Positions 5,816 to 14,315 of a stretch of 17,554 nt of DNA are shown here, piece after piece (position 1 is the stretch's first letter; each line of letters begins with the position of its first letter). The position numbers and the translations under genes are program-made. Below the pieces are notes generated by a model. That model was not told where the DNA came from. It saw only the letters and a program-made list of their open reading frames with translations, and searched no databases. Source of the DNA: Bacillota bacterium (GTDB taxonomy: Bacteria > Bacillota > UBA4882 > UBA8346); the NCBI GenBank assembly GCA_023435565.1, contig JAEYRN010000020.1, forward strand, positions 1 through 17,554. Reading direction: 5' to 3'.

Positions 5816-7108
5816 ATGGATTATCAAACTGCCGTACAATATATTCATGACTGTTCTAAATTTGGAATCAAGCTCGGTTTGGAACGAATTAGAGAGATAT
5901 TAAAACGGCTCGGGAATCCCCAGGAGAAGTATAAAACCGTTCATATCGCCGGGACCAATGGTAAAGGTTCGACGGCTGTTTTTTATGACTATACACTCCG
6001 TGAGGCAGGTATGAAAGTTGGGCGGTTTACCTCTCCTCATTTAAGCAGTTACCGGGAGAGAATTACCATTAATGGAGAACCGATCCCGGAAGCCGATTTG
6101 GCTGAACTTGTAACCCAGCTGCAACCATTAGTTGAGTCAGTGGCTACGGATGGTTTCGGCCCTCCAACCGAATTTGAACTGGGAACGGCAGTAGCGCTGT
6201 TATATTTTGCCCGTCGGGAAGTTGATGTCGCCGTAGTCGAAGTGGGAATGGGCGGAAGATTTGACGCCACCAACGTTGTTACTCCGGTGCTTACGGTGAT
6301 TACTCATATCGCGCTGGACCACCGGGAATATCTGGGTGATACTTTGCAAGAAATCGCCTTTGAAAAGGCAGGGATAATTAAACCCGGAATACCGGTGGTC
6401 ATCGGAGTACAGGACCCGAATGTTGAAAAGTATTTGGCGGAGATCGCCGCCAGTCGGAATGCTCCTTTTTACTTGGCTGGTAATCTAAAAGTGGAACAGG
6501 CAACCATTAATGAAACAGGGAATTGTTTCAGTATTGATCATCCTCAATTTGGGCCCTTTACCGCCCGAACCGGTCTAGCCGGGAAGTATCAAATTACCAA
6601 TTGTCTGAATCTTTTAGCCGGGATCGAATTTTTGTCCCGAGCTAAAATTTTTCTTAATCTAACAAGTGTCACTCAAGGTCTCTCAAAGGCAATTTGGCCG
6701 GGCCGTTTTGAGCCGATACCAGGATTTGGACATATAAAATTATACTTGGATGGTGCCCATAATCCTGATGGGGTACGGGCCTTAGCCGAGACACTAACTT
6801 CAATATACCCCGGGAAACGAGTTGATTTTTTAGTTGGTATTTTAAATAATCGGCCTTTGACGGAGATGGCTGCAATTTTAGCGCCGTTAGCCCGGCGGGT
6901 AATCGTAACTAGAGTTCCCGATCCCAAAAGTGCGTTAACCGGAGATCTGAATGAGGTATTTTCGAAACTGGGAGTGGAGACTGTTGTTGAGCCGGAACCG
7001 GAAAAGGCTGTAAAAAAATTATTAAAAACTGACAATGAACTAGCGGTGATCTGTGGTTCCCTTTATCTGATTGGGTATCTAAGAGAGAGGTTGGTTAATA
7101 ATTTATAA
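5816..7108 (+). CDS. folC: Bifunctional folylpolyglutamate synthase / dihydrofolate synthase
   Basis: 430 residues, normal for FolC, a Mur-ligase-type cytoplasmic enzyme that uses ATP to join glutamate to dihydropteroate and then to reduced folates. Visible motifs are the P-loop GTNGKGS at 46-52, TSPHL at 72-76, the omega region VGMGGRFDATN at 143-153, HIALDHREYLGDTLQEIAFEKAGIIKPG-type sequence around 164-191, and LDGAHNPDG at 311-319. Translation starts at ATG 5816 behind GGAGGG. An in-frame TTG at 5732 lies inside the promoter and is rejected. The leader contains a strong terminator (5772-5805), suggesting control by premature termination. A MITE-like element follows 21 bp after the stop. 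Confidence 0.95.
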   Translation: MDYQTAVQYIHDCSKFGIKLGLERIREILKRLGNPQEKYKTVHIAGTNGKGSTAVFYDYTLREAGMKVGRFTSPHLSSYRERITINGEPIPEADLAELVTQLQPLVESVATDGFGPPTEFELGTAVALLYFARREVDVAVVEVGMGGRFDATNVVTPVLTVITHIALDHREYLGDTLQEIAFEKAGIIKPGIPVVIGVQDPNVEKYLAEIAASRNAPFYLAGNLKVEQATINETGNCFSIDHPQFGPFTARTGLAGKYQITNCLNLLAGIEFLSRAKIFLNLTSVTQGLSKAIWPGRFEPIPGFGHIKLYLDGAHNPDGVRALAETLTSIYPGKRVDFLVGILNNRPLTEMAAILAPLARRVIVTRVPDPKSALTGDLNEVFSKLGVETVVEPEPEKAVKKLLKTDNELAVICGSLYLIGYLRERLVNNL

Positions 7109-7129
7109 ATTTGTAACAATTAAATTAAG

Positions 7130-7240
7130 GAATTGCATAATTCATGATTTAAGCTTTGGCTAACAATATATTGATAGATACATCTGGGCTAGTCACTATA
7201 TATTTTGGCCGAAGGATTTATTAAGGTAATTATGCAATTC
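7130..7240. mobile_element. MITE-like palindromic element, copy B
   Basis: The second 111-bp copy, with the same perfect 13-bp terminal inverted repeats and 13 substitutions relative to copy A and no indels. A 26-bp block around the loop (ending GATAGATACATCTGGG) is identical in both copies. Two stem positions that pair in copy A are unpaired here, so this copy's hairpin is weaker. It lies 21 bp after folC. Confidence 0.75.
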
Positions 7241-7628
7241 CCTCAAATGATATTTACTTTCAGACTTTTTTTAGCTATATTCGTAATAATTGTTGATTCA
7301 AAATAAAGCGGCAGGAATTAAGCTATCTTTTATCCTGGTATGATATTCATCCAAAAGTATGAGAGAAACTCCCCCTATTTTCTTAATAAAAACCATACTT
7401 TTAGCAGATGTGAGATCCGGGGGAAATAGTGTAAATTACTAGTGAAGCAATCGATTGTATTGAGTCAAAAACATCTTTTTTTATATTCCTCCCTTTTTTA
7501 TGAATTGTAAGCAGAATGGAATTTAATGGGACATGTTTATTTTAGGTTAAGTTTGGAAGAAAGTCTTGTTTAATAATTACCAATATGTTATTGTAAATTT
7601 CGGAAAAATTTATATTTTGAGGTAACCA
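7241..7628. other. Non-coding stretch with one inverted repeat
   Basis: No gene is seen on either strand. AAAAGTATG (7353-7361) and CATACTTTT (7394-7402) form a nine-pair stem with a 32-base loop but no T-run after it. A 27-codon frame inside it lacks a ribosome binding site. The promoter of the downstream gene is at 7566-7594. Confidence 0.45.
7566..7594 (+). promoter_or_regulatory. Likely promoter of the protease-propeller-barrel gene
   Basis: TTGTTT (7566-7571), 17-bp spacer, TATTGT (7589-7594) with TGT directly before it (extended -10). The start codon follows 35 bp on, with GAGGT as ribosome binding site. Confidence 0.4.
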
Positions 7629-10223
7629 ATGAAAATTTTTAAAAAATCAGTACTTCTCTTATTGTTTGTCTTTATTTTTACAGGGGCATCTTTTGCCTGG
7701 TCGGACTGGCAATGCCTTAAAACGGAGCATTTCAAAGTCTACTATAAATCCGGTCATGAACTGGAAGCCAGACAAGTTTTGGAGACTTTGGAATATTACC
7801 GCCCTCAGGTTGAAAAGCTTTGCGGCAATGAAATTTTTGACTATCCGGTAGTTCTTGACGAAACGGGAATCATGGTTAATGGTTTCACCGATCCGGTTAA
7901 TTCTTATGTGCACCTCTTTTTACATAAACCAGGGGCTTGGGCGGGAACCGAGAATTGGTGGTCTCTAGTCGGAGTGCACGAATACACACATGAGTTGAGT
8001 CTTTCCCATACCAGCGGAGTGCCGGGAGTTTTGACGAGTATTTTTGGCAATAGCATGTTTTTTATGCCTAATATGCTTACTCCGGGTTGGATAGCGGAAG
8101 GTATTACGGTTTATAGTGAATCACAGCTTACACCCTACCAAGGAAGATTAAATGATGGAATTTTTGACGCCTATATCGGGGCTAGGGTTGCGGATGGTAA
8201 GTTTCCGTCAATACTTGAAGCCACTTATTTGGATTCTGAGTATCCCTTCGGAGAAGGGCAGTATAATTACGGCGGTGAATTCTTCAACTATCTCGCTCAA
8301 ACCTATGGTGAAGAAAAGTTTGCTCAATTTTTCGCTGAAAACGGCTCTGTAATGAACGTTCCATTTTTTCCAGCATTAAATATTGACCGTAGCGCTAAAA
8401 TTGTATACGGTAAGTCTTTTCCCGAATTATGGGAAGAATGGCGGGGGTATGAGAATAATAGGTTTAAGGACTTTCAAATGGAAGGGCAACAAGTAACCAA
8501 AATAGGATGTAACGTTGCTAATCCACAAGTACATGGCAATAAATTATTCTATCAACAAAGTTATTATCGAAAAACCGGAGCTTTTAAGGGGTTTTATTTT
8601 GGTAATTTGGTTGAACGGGATTTAACTAATGGAAAAGAACGGAAAATCGTTACTGATACGGAATTTGCAACTCCTTATAAGATTAAAAACGGAAAATTGT
8701 ATTATACTAAAATGTCTTTCAAAACTCATTTTGGCAACTCCTCTTGGAGAAGTTTTGGCGCATATGCTTGGCTCCAAGAGATTGATTTGAAAACCTCAAA
8801 AGAAAAAACTCTTTTAAAAGAAGAAATCCGTTCTTTTGCAGTATTGGATGACGGAAAGATAGTATATTCCAAAGATCGGGAGTCCGGGTTCGGCTCTGAA
8901 ATATATCTTAAAGAACCTGGAGTTAAAAAACCAAAATTGCTGTACCAAACCGAATATCTGGTCGAAGAGCTGGAAGCCTCAAATGAACGGATGGTAGCTG
9001 TTGCCCGAAAAGACTGGGAAACTTTAAGTATTTACAATTTTGACCTTACAACGGGCCAATTTACTCCGCTTGTTCATACGCCTTATTTGGAATACGGTAT
9101 TTCACTTCAAAACGATAAACTTTTTTTCAGCGCCAATTATCAGAAAATACATTCCAGCTTTTGTTATGACTTTACAACCGCCCAGATCCACCGGTTGACC
9201 GAAAAAGGCTTGGCTATTGATCCCTCTTATGATGAGGCCAACAATCAATTGTATTATGTGGGTATTAATTCGAACGGTTATGATATCTATAGTCAGGAAG
9301 CCACTTTTAAAGAGTTTGAACTGCCTGACAGTCCGGCAACAGTGCCGCCGATAATGACATTATCCGATAATCAGATCAGCCAGGGAGGTTATGGGTCAAA
9401 TTTAAGATCCCTAGTTCCCCGGTTTTGGCTCCCCTTGGTTATCAGTGACGAAGAAAAGTACGGGTTGTATTTTGAAGGCGGCGACGATATTATGGATTTC
9501 CCTTGGTATGCCTGTACAATCGGTTATAATTCCAAAGAGGAAAAATACTTTGGAACGCTAGATATGGAGATAAATTATTTTGCTCCTTTCCATACCGCTA
9601 TCAGCTATGATGATGAGGATGAAAGAACCGCTAAATTGACCATGGATTATCCTTTGTTTTCATTAATTGATATCGGCGTTTCGCTAGGTCTGGATCCTGA
9701 TTATGATGGTGTAGAGACCGAACCATTTATCGGAATAGGTGATTTCTTTAGAGTAAGCGCTCCCAGGTCGGAACTGAAAAACGGAAAAGAACGCGAAGCT
9801 TTATATGGTCAATTAAAATACCGTCTATATCTGCCCGGTAATAACGAGTTAGAAATTCAAGCGAAATATATCGACGATATTGATAATCCGGATACGGTCT
9901 TCACGGAAATCCGAGGCTATGATGATGAACTTGAAGCTAAGAAAGGAAAAATCTATACTGTTGAGTATTCCCGGCCTCTTTGGAAGATTCGAAAGGGTTT
10001 TTGGAATCCCAATGTCTTTTTTGAGGATTTGACTTTATCGCTCTTTACCGATCGGGCGGAGCCGGATTCCGGCCCAAAACAGGAATCATGGGGTCTTGAG
10101 TTTCATTTGGAGACCAAGATGGCATATACGATTCCGATGGATTGGGGTTGCCGTTATGTTCGTAATGATGATGACGAATCTACGGTTGAACTTTTTATCA
10201 AGAGTATATTTGCTGAGGAATAA
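7629..10223 (+). CDS. Exported gluzincin-like protease + beta-propeller + C-terminal beta-barrel
   Basis: 864 residues. A signal peptide (cleavage likely after SFA, residue 23) is followed by a metallopeptidase-like domain, about 24-280, with HEYTH (H117, E118, H121) and, 36 residues on, GWIAEG (E157). This is the HExxH...E zinc site of gluzincins such as the peptidase MA group. About 285-570 is a TolB/PD40-like propeller with repeated strand blocks such as LFYQQSYYR, KLYYTKMSF and QLYYVGINSNGYDIYSQE. About 580-861 is an acidic beta-rich region ending in STVELFIKSIF, resembling BamA/surface-antigen barrels. A protease displayed at or in an outer membrane is inferred. The role and substrate are unknown. 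It is a lone gene with a terminator at 10276-10300. Individual domains are family-level calls; the barrel is the least sure. Confidence 0.75.
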   Translation: MKIFKKSVLLLLFVFIFTGASFAWSDWQCLKTEHFKVYYKSGHELEARQVLETLEYYRPQVEKLCGNEIFDYPVVLDETGIMVNGFTDPVNSYVHLFLHKPGAWAGTENWWSLVGVHEYTHELSLSHTSGVPGVLTSIFGNSMFFMPNMLTPGWIAEGITVYSESQLTPYQGRLNDGIFDAYIGARVADGKFPSILEATYLDSEYPFGEGQYNYGGEFFNYLAQTYGEEKFAQFFAENGSVMNVPFFPALNIDRSAKIVYGKSFPELWEEWRGYENNRFKDFQMEGQQVTKIGCNVANPQVHGNKLFYQQSYYRKTGAFKGFYFGNLVERDLTNGKERKIVTDTEFATPYKIKNGKLYYTKMSFKTHFGNSSWRSFGAYAWLQEIDLKTSKEKTLLKEEIRSFAVLDDGKIVYSKDRESGFGSEIYLKEPGVKKPKLLYQTEYLVEELEASNERMVAVARKDWETLSIYNFDLTTGQFTPLVHTPYLEYGISLQNDKLFFSANYQKIHSSFCYDFTTAQIHRLTEKGLAIDPSYDEANNQLYYVGINSNGYDIYSQEATFKEFELPDSPATVPPIMTLSDNQISQGGYGSNLRSLVPRFWLPLVISDEEKYGLYFEGGDDIMDFPWYACTIGYNSKEEKYFGTLDMEINYFAPFHTAISYDDEDERTAKLTMDYPLFSLIDIGVSLGLDPDYDGVETEPFIGIGDFFRVSAPRSELKNGKEREALYGQLKYRLYLPGNNELEIQAKYIDDIDNPDTVFTEIRGYDDELEAKKGKIYTVEYSRPLWKIRKGFWNPNVFFEDLTLSLFTDRAEPDSGPKQESWGLEFHLETKMAYTIPMDWGCRYVRNDDDESTVELFIKSIFAEE

Positions 10224-10275
10224 ATTCTTTACCCAATAAAACCAGCGATATTTTCACTTTTATTAATTTGTCAAG

Positions 10276-10300
10276 CCATCCTTAGGGATGGTTTTTTTTT
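10276..10300 (+). terminator. Intrinsic terminator after the protease-barrel gene
   Basis: Stem CCATCC/GGATGG with loop TTAG, then nine T. It lies 53 bp after the stop codon. Confidence 0.85.
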
Positions 10301-10341
10301 GAAGCTATATTTTCATACAAAAAGATCTAGAATGGAGAAGG

Positions 10342-10368
10342 TTGAAAAAGGAGAAAATAGGCTAAAAT
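10342..10368 (+). promoter_or_regulatory. Promoter of hcp
   Basis: TTGAAA (10342-10347) and TAAAAT (10363-10368) match the consensus at five of six bases each, but the spacer is only 15 bp. The palindrome at 10369-10388 begins directly after the -10. Confidence 0.4.
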
Positions 10369-10388
10369 AAATATTCGGTCGAATATTT
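10369..10388. promoter_or_regulatory. Perfect 20-bp palindrome, likely hcp operator
   Basis: AAATATTCGGTCGAATATTT has nine-base arms around GT. It covers the expected transcription start and ends four bases before the Shine-Dalgarno AAGGAG, a repressor position. Known hcp regulators include NsrR (Rrf2 family) and HcpR/FNR types; this palindrome does not match the HcpR consensus TTGAC-n4-GTCAA, so another regulator is implied. No regulator gene is adjacent. Confidence 0.55.
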
Positions 10389-10404
10389 TGCTAAGGAGAA
10401 AAAA

Positions 10405-12051
10405 ATGTTTTGTAATCAATGCGAGCAAACGGCCAAAGGCATAGCCTGCACCACTAAAGGAGTCTGTGGTAAGACTTCAGATATTGCCGATTTACAGGAT
10501 TTATTGATGCATACGGTTCGCGGATTGGCTCATTTTGCTATTGAAGGCCGTAAGGTGGGCATAATTGACATTAATATCGATCGTTTTGTTTTAAAAGCCA
10601 TCTTCGCCACTTTGACTAATGTCAACTTTGATGAAAGTCGATTTCAAGCATTAATTAATGAGTGTATCAATCAACGCGAACGGTTGAAAGAAAAGATAAT
10701 GAATGCCGGCGGTAAATTCGAAATTTGCGATCCGGCTACCTCCTTCATACCGGCTGAATCACTTCCCGAACTAATTAAACAGGGTCAAACCGTAGGACAA
10801 GTGTGGAATTCAAAACTTGACGAGGATCGGCAATCTGTTCAGCAAATTTTGGTTTTTGGTCTGCGGGGTTTGGCTGCTTATGCGGACCATGCGGCAATTT
10901 TAGGCCAGGAAGATGAACGGATTTACGCTTTTATTTATACGGCCATGAGCTCCTTGATTAAAACCGATCTTTCCATAGCCGATTGGGTTGCGATGACCAT
11001 GAAATGCGGTGAAATAAACTTTCTAGCCTTGGAATTATTGGACCGGGCAAATACGGGTGCTTATGGGCATCCTGTACCAACCAAAGTCCCGCTGGGGCAA
11101 AAAAAGGGAAAATGTATCCTGGTTTCCGGGCATGACCTTCAAGATATGGCTAATTTATTGGAGCAAACCGAAGGTAAGGATATATATGTTTATTCTCATG
11201 GCGAAATGCTACCGGCCCATGGTTATCCGAAATTGAAAAAACACGGGAACCTTTTCGGGCATTTTGGTACGGCCTGGCAGAACCAACGCCTGGAGTTTCA
11301 AAAGTTTCCCGGAGCAATTTTAATGACTACCAATTGCTTGCAAGAACCGGTGGCAAACTACAAAGATAATATTTTCACTACCGGTATGGTAGGTTGGCCC
11401 GGAATCCGGCATGTCAAAAACGGCGACTTCAGCCCGGTAATTGAAAGGGCTTTGGCTTTGCCCGGATTTGATTCTAATCAAGACCGGGGTGAAGTGATGG
11501 TAGGCTTTGGGCATAACAGTGTTTTGGGAATCGCCCCAAAAGTGATTGAGGGAGTCAAAACCGGGGCAATCCGGCATTTCGTATTAGTGGCGGGTTGCGA
11601 CGGCGCTAAACCGGGGCGTAATTACTATACCGAGCTGGTGGAGAAGTTACCCCGGGATACGATAGTCTTGACTTTAGCCTGCGGTAAATTCCGTTTCTTT
11701 GATAAAAACTTGGGAACCATCGGTGAAATTCCGCGACTCTTGGATATCGGGCAATGTAATGACGCCTATTCGGCAGTAAAAATCGCTTTGGCGCTGGCCG
11801 ACGCTTTTGACTGCGAAGTAAACGATCTTCCCTTGTCTATGGTCCTTTCCTGGTATGAGCAGAAAGCGGTGGCAATTCTTCTAACCTTACTTCATCTAGG
11901 AATTAAAGATATCCGTTTGGGTCCGAGCTTACCCGCTTTTATTTCCAAAAACGTCCTGGATGTTTTGGTACAAAACTTTGGAATAAAGCCGATTAGTACT
12001 CCGGATGAGGACATAGCGGCGATTTTAGGCAAAAAGGCAGCGGTGAGATAG
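10405..12051 (+). CDS. hcp: Hybrid cluster protein (hydroxylamine / NO reductase family), class I
   Basis: 548 residues, standard length. The N-terminal cysteines C3-x2-C6-x8-C15-x5-C21 are the pattern of class I enzymes of strict anaerobes. The hybrid-cluster ligands are all present: H243 (SGHDL), E267 (HGEML), C311, C398, C426, C451, E485 and K487. The enzyme is cytoplasmic. Its members reduce hydroxylamine in vitro and are linked in vivo to nitric oxide detoxification and protein S-nitrosylation. No hcr reductase gene is adjacent, as expected for class I. The start ATG at 10405 has AAGGAG six bases upstream. The palindrome at 10369-10388 suggests stress-responsive repression. Confidence 0.96.
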   Translation: MFCNQCEQTAKGIACTTKGVCGKTSDIADLQDLLMHTVRGLAHFAIEGRKVGIIDINIDRFVLKAIFATLTNVNFDESRFQALINECINQRERLKEKIMNAGGKFEICDPATSFIPAESLPELIKQGQTVGQVWNSKLDEDRQSVQQILVFGLRGLAAYADHAAILGQEDERIYAFIYTAMSSLIKTDLSIADWVAMTMKCGEINFLALELLDRANTGAYGHPVPTKVPLGQKKGKCILVSGHDLQDMANLLEQTEGKDIYVYSHGEMLPAHGYPKLKKHGNLFGHFGTAWQNQRLEFQKFPGAILMTTNCLQEPVANYKDNIFTTGMVGWPGIRHVKNGDFSPVIERALALPGFDSNQDRGEVMVGFGHNSVLGIAPKVIEGVKTGAIRHFVLVAGCDGAKPGRNYYTELVEKLPRDTIVLTLACGKFRFFDKNLGTIGEIPRLLDIGQCNDAYSAVKIALALADAFDCEVNDLPLSMVLSWYEQKAVAILLTLLHLGIKDIRLGPSLPAFISKNVLDVLVQNFGIKPISTPDEDIAAILGKKAAVR

Positions 12052-12098
12052 TCAACCCGGCTCGCCAAGGCACATAAAAGTATGAAAAAAAGTTTTAA

Positions 12099-12161
12099 CT
12101 CTGTGTCTCTGCGCCTCTGTGGCTAAATCATTATTTGCCACAGAGACACGAAGGCACAGAG
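12099..12161. repeat. Dispersed palindromic repeat (CTCTGTG type)
   Basis: CTCTGTG (12099-12105) and CACAGAG (12155-12161) form the outer arms; CTCTGTGGC with GCCACAGAG form the inner arms, enclosing the mirrored AAATcattATTT loop. The middle part of the arms is not complementary. This 'CTCTGTGTCTCTG' unit is of a kind found dispersed between genes in many bacterial genomes. It lies between hcp and its terminator. Confidence 0.65.
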
Positions 12162-12212
12162 AAATCTTTTATTAGTAATATCAAAAGCAATAATCGAGAA
12201 ATGATTAGCAAT

Positions 12213-12238
12213 CCCTGACAAGACCTGTCGGGGTTTTT
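12213..12238 (+). terminator. Intrinsic terminator between hcp and the GH9 gene
   Basis: Stem CCCTGACA/TGTCGGGG (eight pairs, one T-G), loop AGACC, then five T. It separates hcp from the GH9 gene, so the two are probably not one operon. Confidence 0.8.
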
Positions 12239-12298
12239 GTTATAAACTAAACTTAATAAAATATACTTCATGTTTTTCAGGGAAGAAGGGCAAAGAAA

Positions 12299-13972
12299 AT
12301 GAAAATCCTCGTTAATCATTTGGGTTTCAAACCCTGCGATCATAGTAAATTGGCATTAATTCAAGGAGAAACATCCTATCGGGAATTTGCCGTCGTCGAT
12401 CTCACTGAGATGGGATACAATGAAATCGGGCCTAATAGCCGGGAAAACGCAATCGTTTTTCGCGGCGCCCTTAAGAAGCAAGATTCTTGCTGGGGGACTT
12501 ATACAATAGCGGACTTTTCCGATTTGAAAAAGCCCGGTATTTATCTGATAACTATTGACAATAAGTATAATTCCGTTCCTTTTCAGATTAGGGAAGATCT
12601 TTATAGCAGAACTTTACGTAAGGCTTATGACTATATTCATATTCAGAGATGCGGTGAAGCAGTCCTGGGATATCACGGACCATGCCATTTGGACGACGCC
12701 CTCATACGGGAAACCGGGGAATATGTGGAGACCACCGGTGGCTGGCATGATGCCGGGGATCTGCGGAAATGGATGGAACATACCATGCTTTTAGGTATCG
12801 CCATCTGTAAAATCAAGAGAAACATTAATCCTATGTGGCATGATTATGACCGTAATGAAGGGGATCTACTCAATGAATTACGTTGGGGGAACAAATATTT
12901 TCTTAAAATGCAGGATCAAAACGGCATGGTTTGGAATGATGTGGGAGCCGGGGTGAATGGGGACAACAGTGACAACCACTGGACGGATAATAAGACCGGA
13001 ACCGCCGATGACCGGCATATCAATACTGCCTTTAACCCGGTAGTACAATGGGAATTCATTTATTTGCAAGCGATGATCACCGATCTCTTTAAAGAGGTTG
13101 ATCAGGGATACGCCCGTGAATCTTTGACTGCAGCTGAAAAAGGGTTTAATTACATTAAAGAACGGCCAAATTTGACTGCAAGCGAAATGGCTTGGGCAGT
13201 CTTAGCCTGCCGGGAAATGTATAACACCACCCGAGCCGCTATATATTATGAAAAATTAACACAAGAACTACAAGCCTTAATAGATTTGCAAGAAAGTGAA
13301 TTTCAATTTAATCAGGAAAAGGTACGGGGTTTTTGGTACAGCGATACCGGTAAGACCGACTTTTTTAGAGGGCATCGGGACACTGGAAGTCCTTTAATAG
13401 CGCTTTGCCATGTTATTCCAATATTGGAACAAGAGACGGAACTAAGAACAAAATGTCTGCAGGCAATCAAATTATACTGCTATGACTATATCGTGCCAAT
13501 GGTAAAGACTAATCCTTTCAATATAATTCCTTTCGGTCTTTTTGCCAAGGAGATTACCGATGAAAAATATCGCCAATTTGCCGGAGAATTGAAGTACCGG
13601 TTCTTTTCCCCGACAAAAGTGGAATTTTACCAGGGAATCACTTCACATCTGCTTTCAAATGCGGTCGGGCTGGAGATGGCTGGAAGAATTTTGGCCGATG
13701 AAAACCTTTCCGGGATTGCTAAATCTCAGGTGGAATGGATCATGGGTCGTAACACTGAGAATGCCTGTTTAATGACTGCTGAGGGAATCAATAATCCTTA
13801 TCCTCATTCCCGGTTTTTAGGGCTAATCCCCGGAGGAATTATGAACGGTTTTATCGGTTTGGAAGATGATGAACCTTTTTTGGACATGCAGTATACCATG
13901 GACTGGCGGACTACTGAGTACTGGAGCCCGCATACCTGTTTTTATATTTGGTGGGTGTCTTTGATGAAATAA
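12299..13972 (+). CDS. Glycoside hydrolase family 9 protein with N-terminal Ig-like domain, no signal peptide
   Basis: 557 residues. An N-terminal CelD-type Ig-like domain (about 1-98, opening ILVNHLGFKP) precedes a GH9 (alpha/alpha)6 barrel. GGWHDAGD at 147-154 holds the paired aspartates D151 and D154 that activate water. IMGRNTEN...PHSRF matches the GH9 histidine signature region. DWRTTEYWSP near the end aligns with the DY-xx-NE signature, giving E540 as general acid. Family members are inverting beta-glycanases, or in some bacteria cytoplasmic exo-enzymes such as beta-glucosaminidase. The absence of a signal peptide suggests action on imported oligosaccharides; the substrate is undetermined. 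The start ATG at 12299 has AGAAGGG upstream. No transporter or other sugar gene is adjacent. Confidence 0.87.
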   Translation: MKILVNHLGFKPCDHSKLALIQGETSYREFAVVDLTEMGYNEIGPNSRENAIVFRGALKKQDSCWGTYTIADFSDLKKPGIYLITIDNKYNSVPFQIREDLYSRTLRKAYDYIHIQRCGEAVLGYHGPCHLDDALIRETGEYVETTGGWHDAGDLRKWMEHTMLLGIAICKIKRNINPMWHDYDRNEGDLLNELRWGNKYFLKMQDQNGMVWNDVGAGVNGDNSDNHWTDNKTGTADDRHINTAFNPVVQWEFIYLQAMITDLFKEVDQGYARESLTAAEKGFNYIKERPNLTASEMAWAVLACREMYNTTRAAIYYEKLTQELQALIDLQESEFQFNQEKVRGFWYSDTGKTDFFRGHRDTGSPLIALCHVIPILEQETELRTKCLQAIKLYCYDYIVPMVKTNPFNIIPFGLFAKEITDEKYRQFAGELKYRFFSPTKVEFYQGITSHLLSNAVGLEMAGRILADENLSGIAKSQVEWIMGRNTENACLMTAEGINNPYPHSRFLGLIPGGIMNGFIGLEDDEPFLDMQYTMDWRTTEYWSPHTCFYIWWVSLMK

Positions 13973-14036
13973 AATTTCCAAACGAATGTTACAGTCGGGT
14001 TATATTACTAACTTAGGTCTACTATAAGAATAATGT

Positions 14037-14068
14037 GGGTTTCCAAGATTTTGGGGACCCTTATTTTA
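14037..14068 (+). terminator. Terminator after the GH9 gene
   Basis: Stem GGGTTTCC/GGGGACCC (eight pairs, two T-G), loop AAGATTTT, then TTATTTTA. The T-run is interrupted, so efficiency may be modest. Confidence 0.55.
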
Positions 14069-14315
14069 TGTCTAAAAAAACTTGGTTACAAAGATTTTTG
14101 CAAAGAATTTCTATAAAACTTTATTCATGAATTTCGGTAATGAATTGGTTAGCGCGCCTCGCACGAGTTGCGAACACCGCTGGCGGTAATCGGAGGATAT
14201 ATCAAACCTCTTGGACCGATGTAGCTCAAAAGATGAAAAAAAACAAAAGGATGTCATCCAGGATAATAAAGATGAGACTTACGGTATGAGGGTGTTATAT
14301 TTGTATGAAATTAAT
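14069..14315. other. Intergenic stretch with no supported gene
   Basis: It contains a short GC-rich patch (about 14150-14205) in AT-rich surroundings. A 49-codon basic frame at 14140-14289 lacks a Shine-Dalgarno site and any family resemblance. Together with 13973-14521 it forms the longest gene-free gap on the right side of the window. Confidence 0.4.

Noticed and set aside
7358..7441. 27-codon frame upstream of the protease-barrel gene
   Set aside because: No ribosome binding site, and it lies across an inverted repeat.
14140..14289. 49-codon basic open frame between the GH9 and acyltransferase genes
   Set aside because: No Shine-Dalgarno site, no family resemblance, and it crosses a GC-rich patch.
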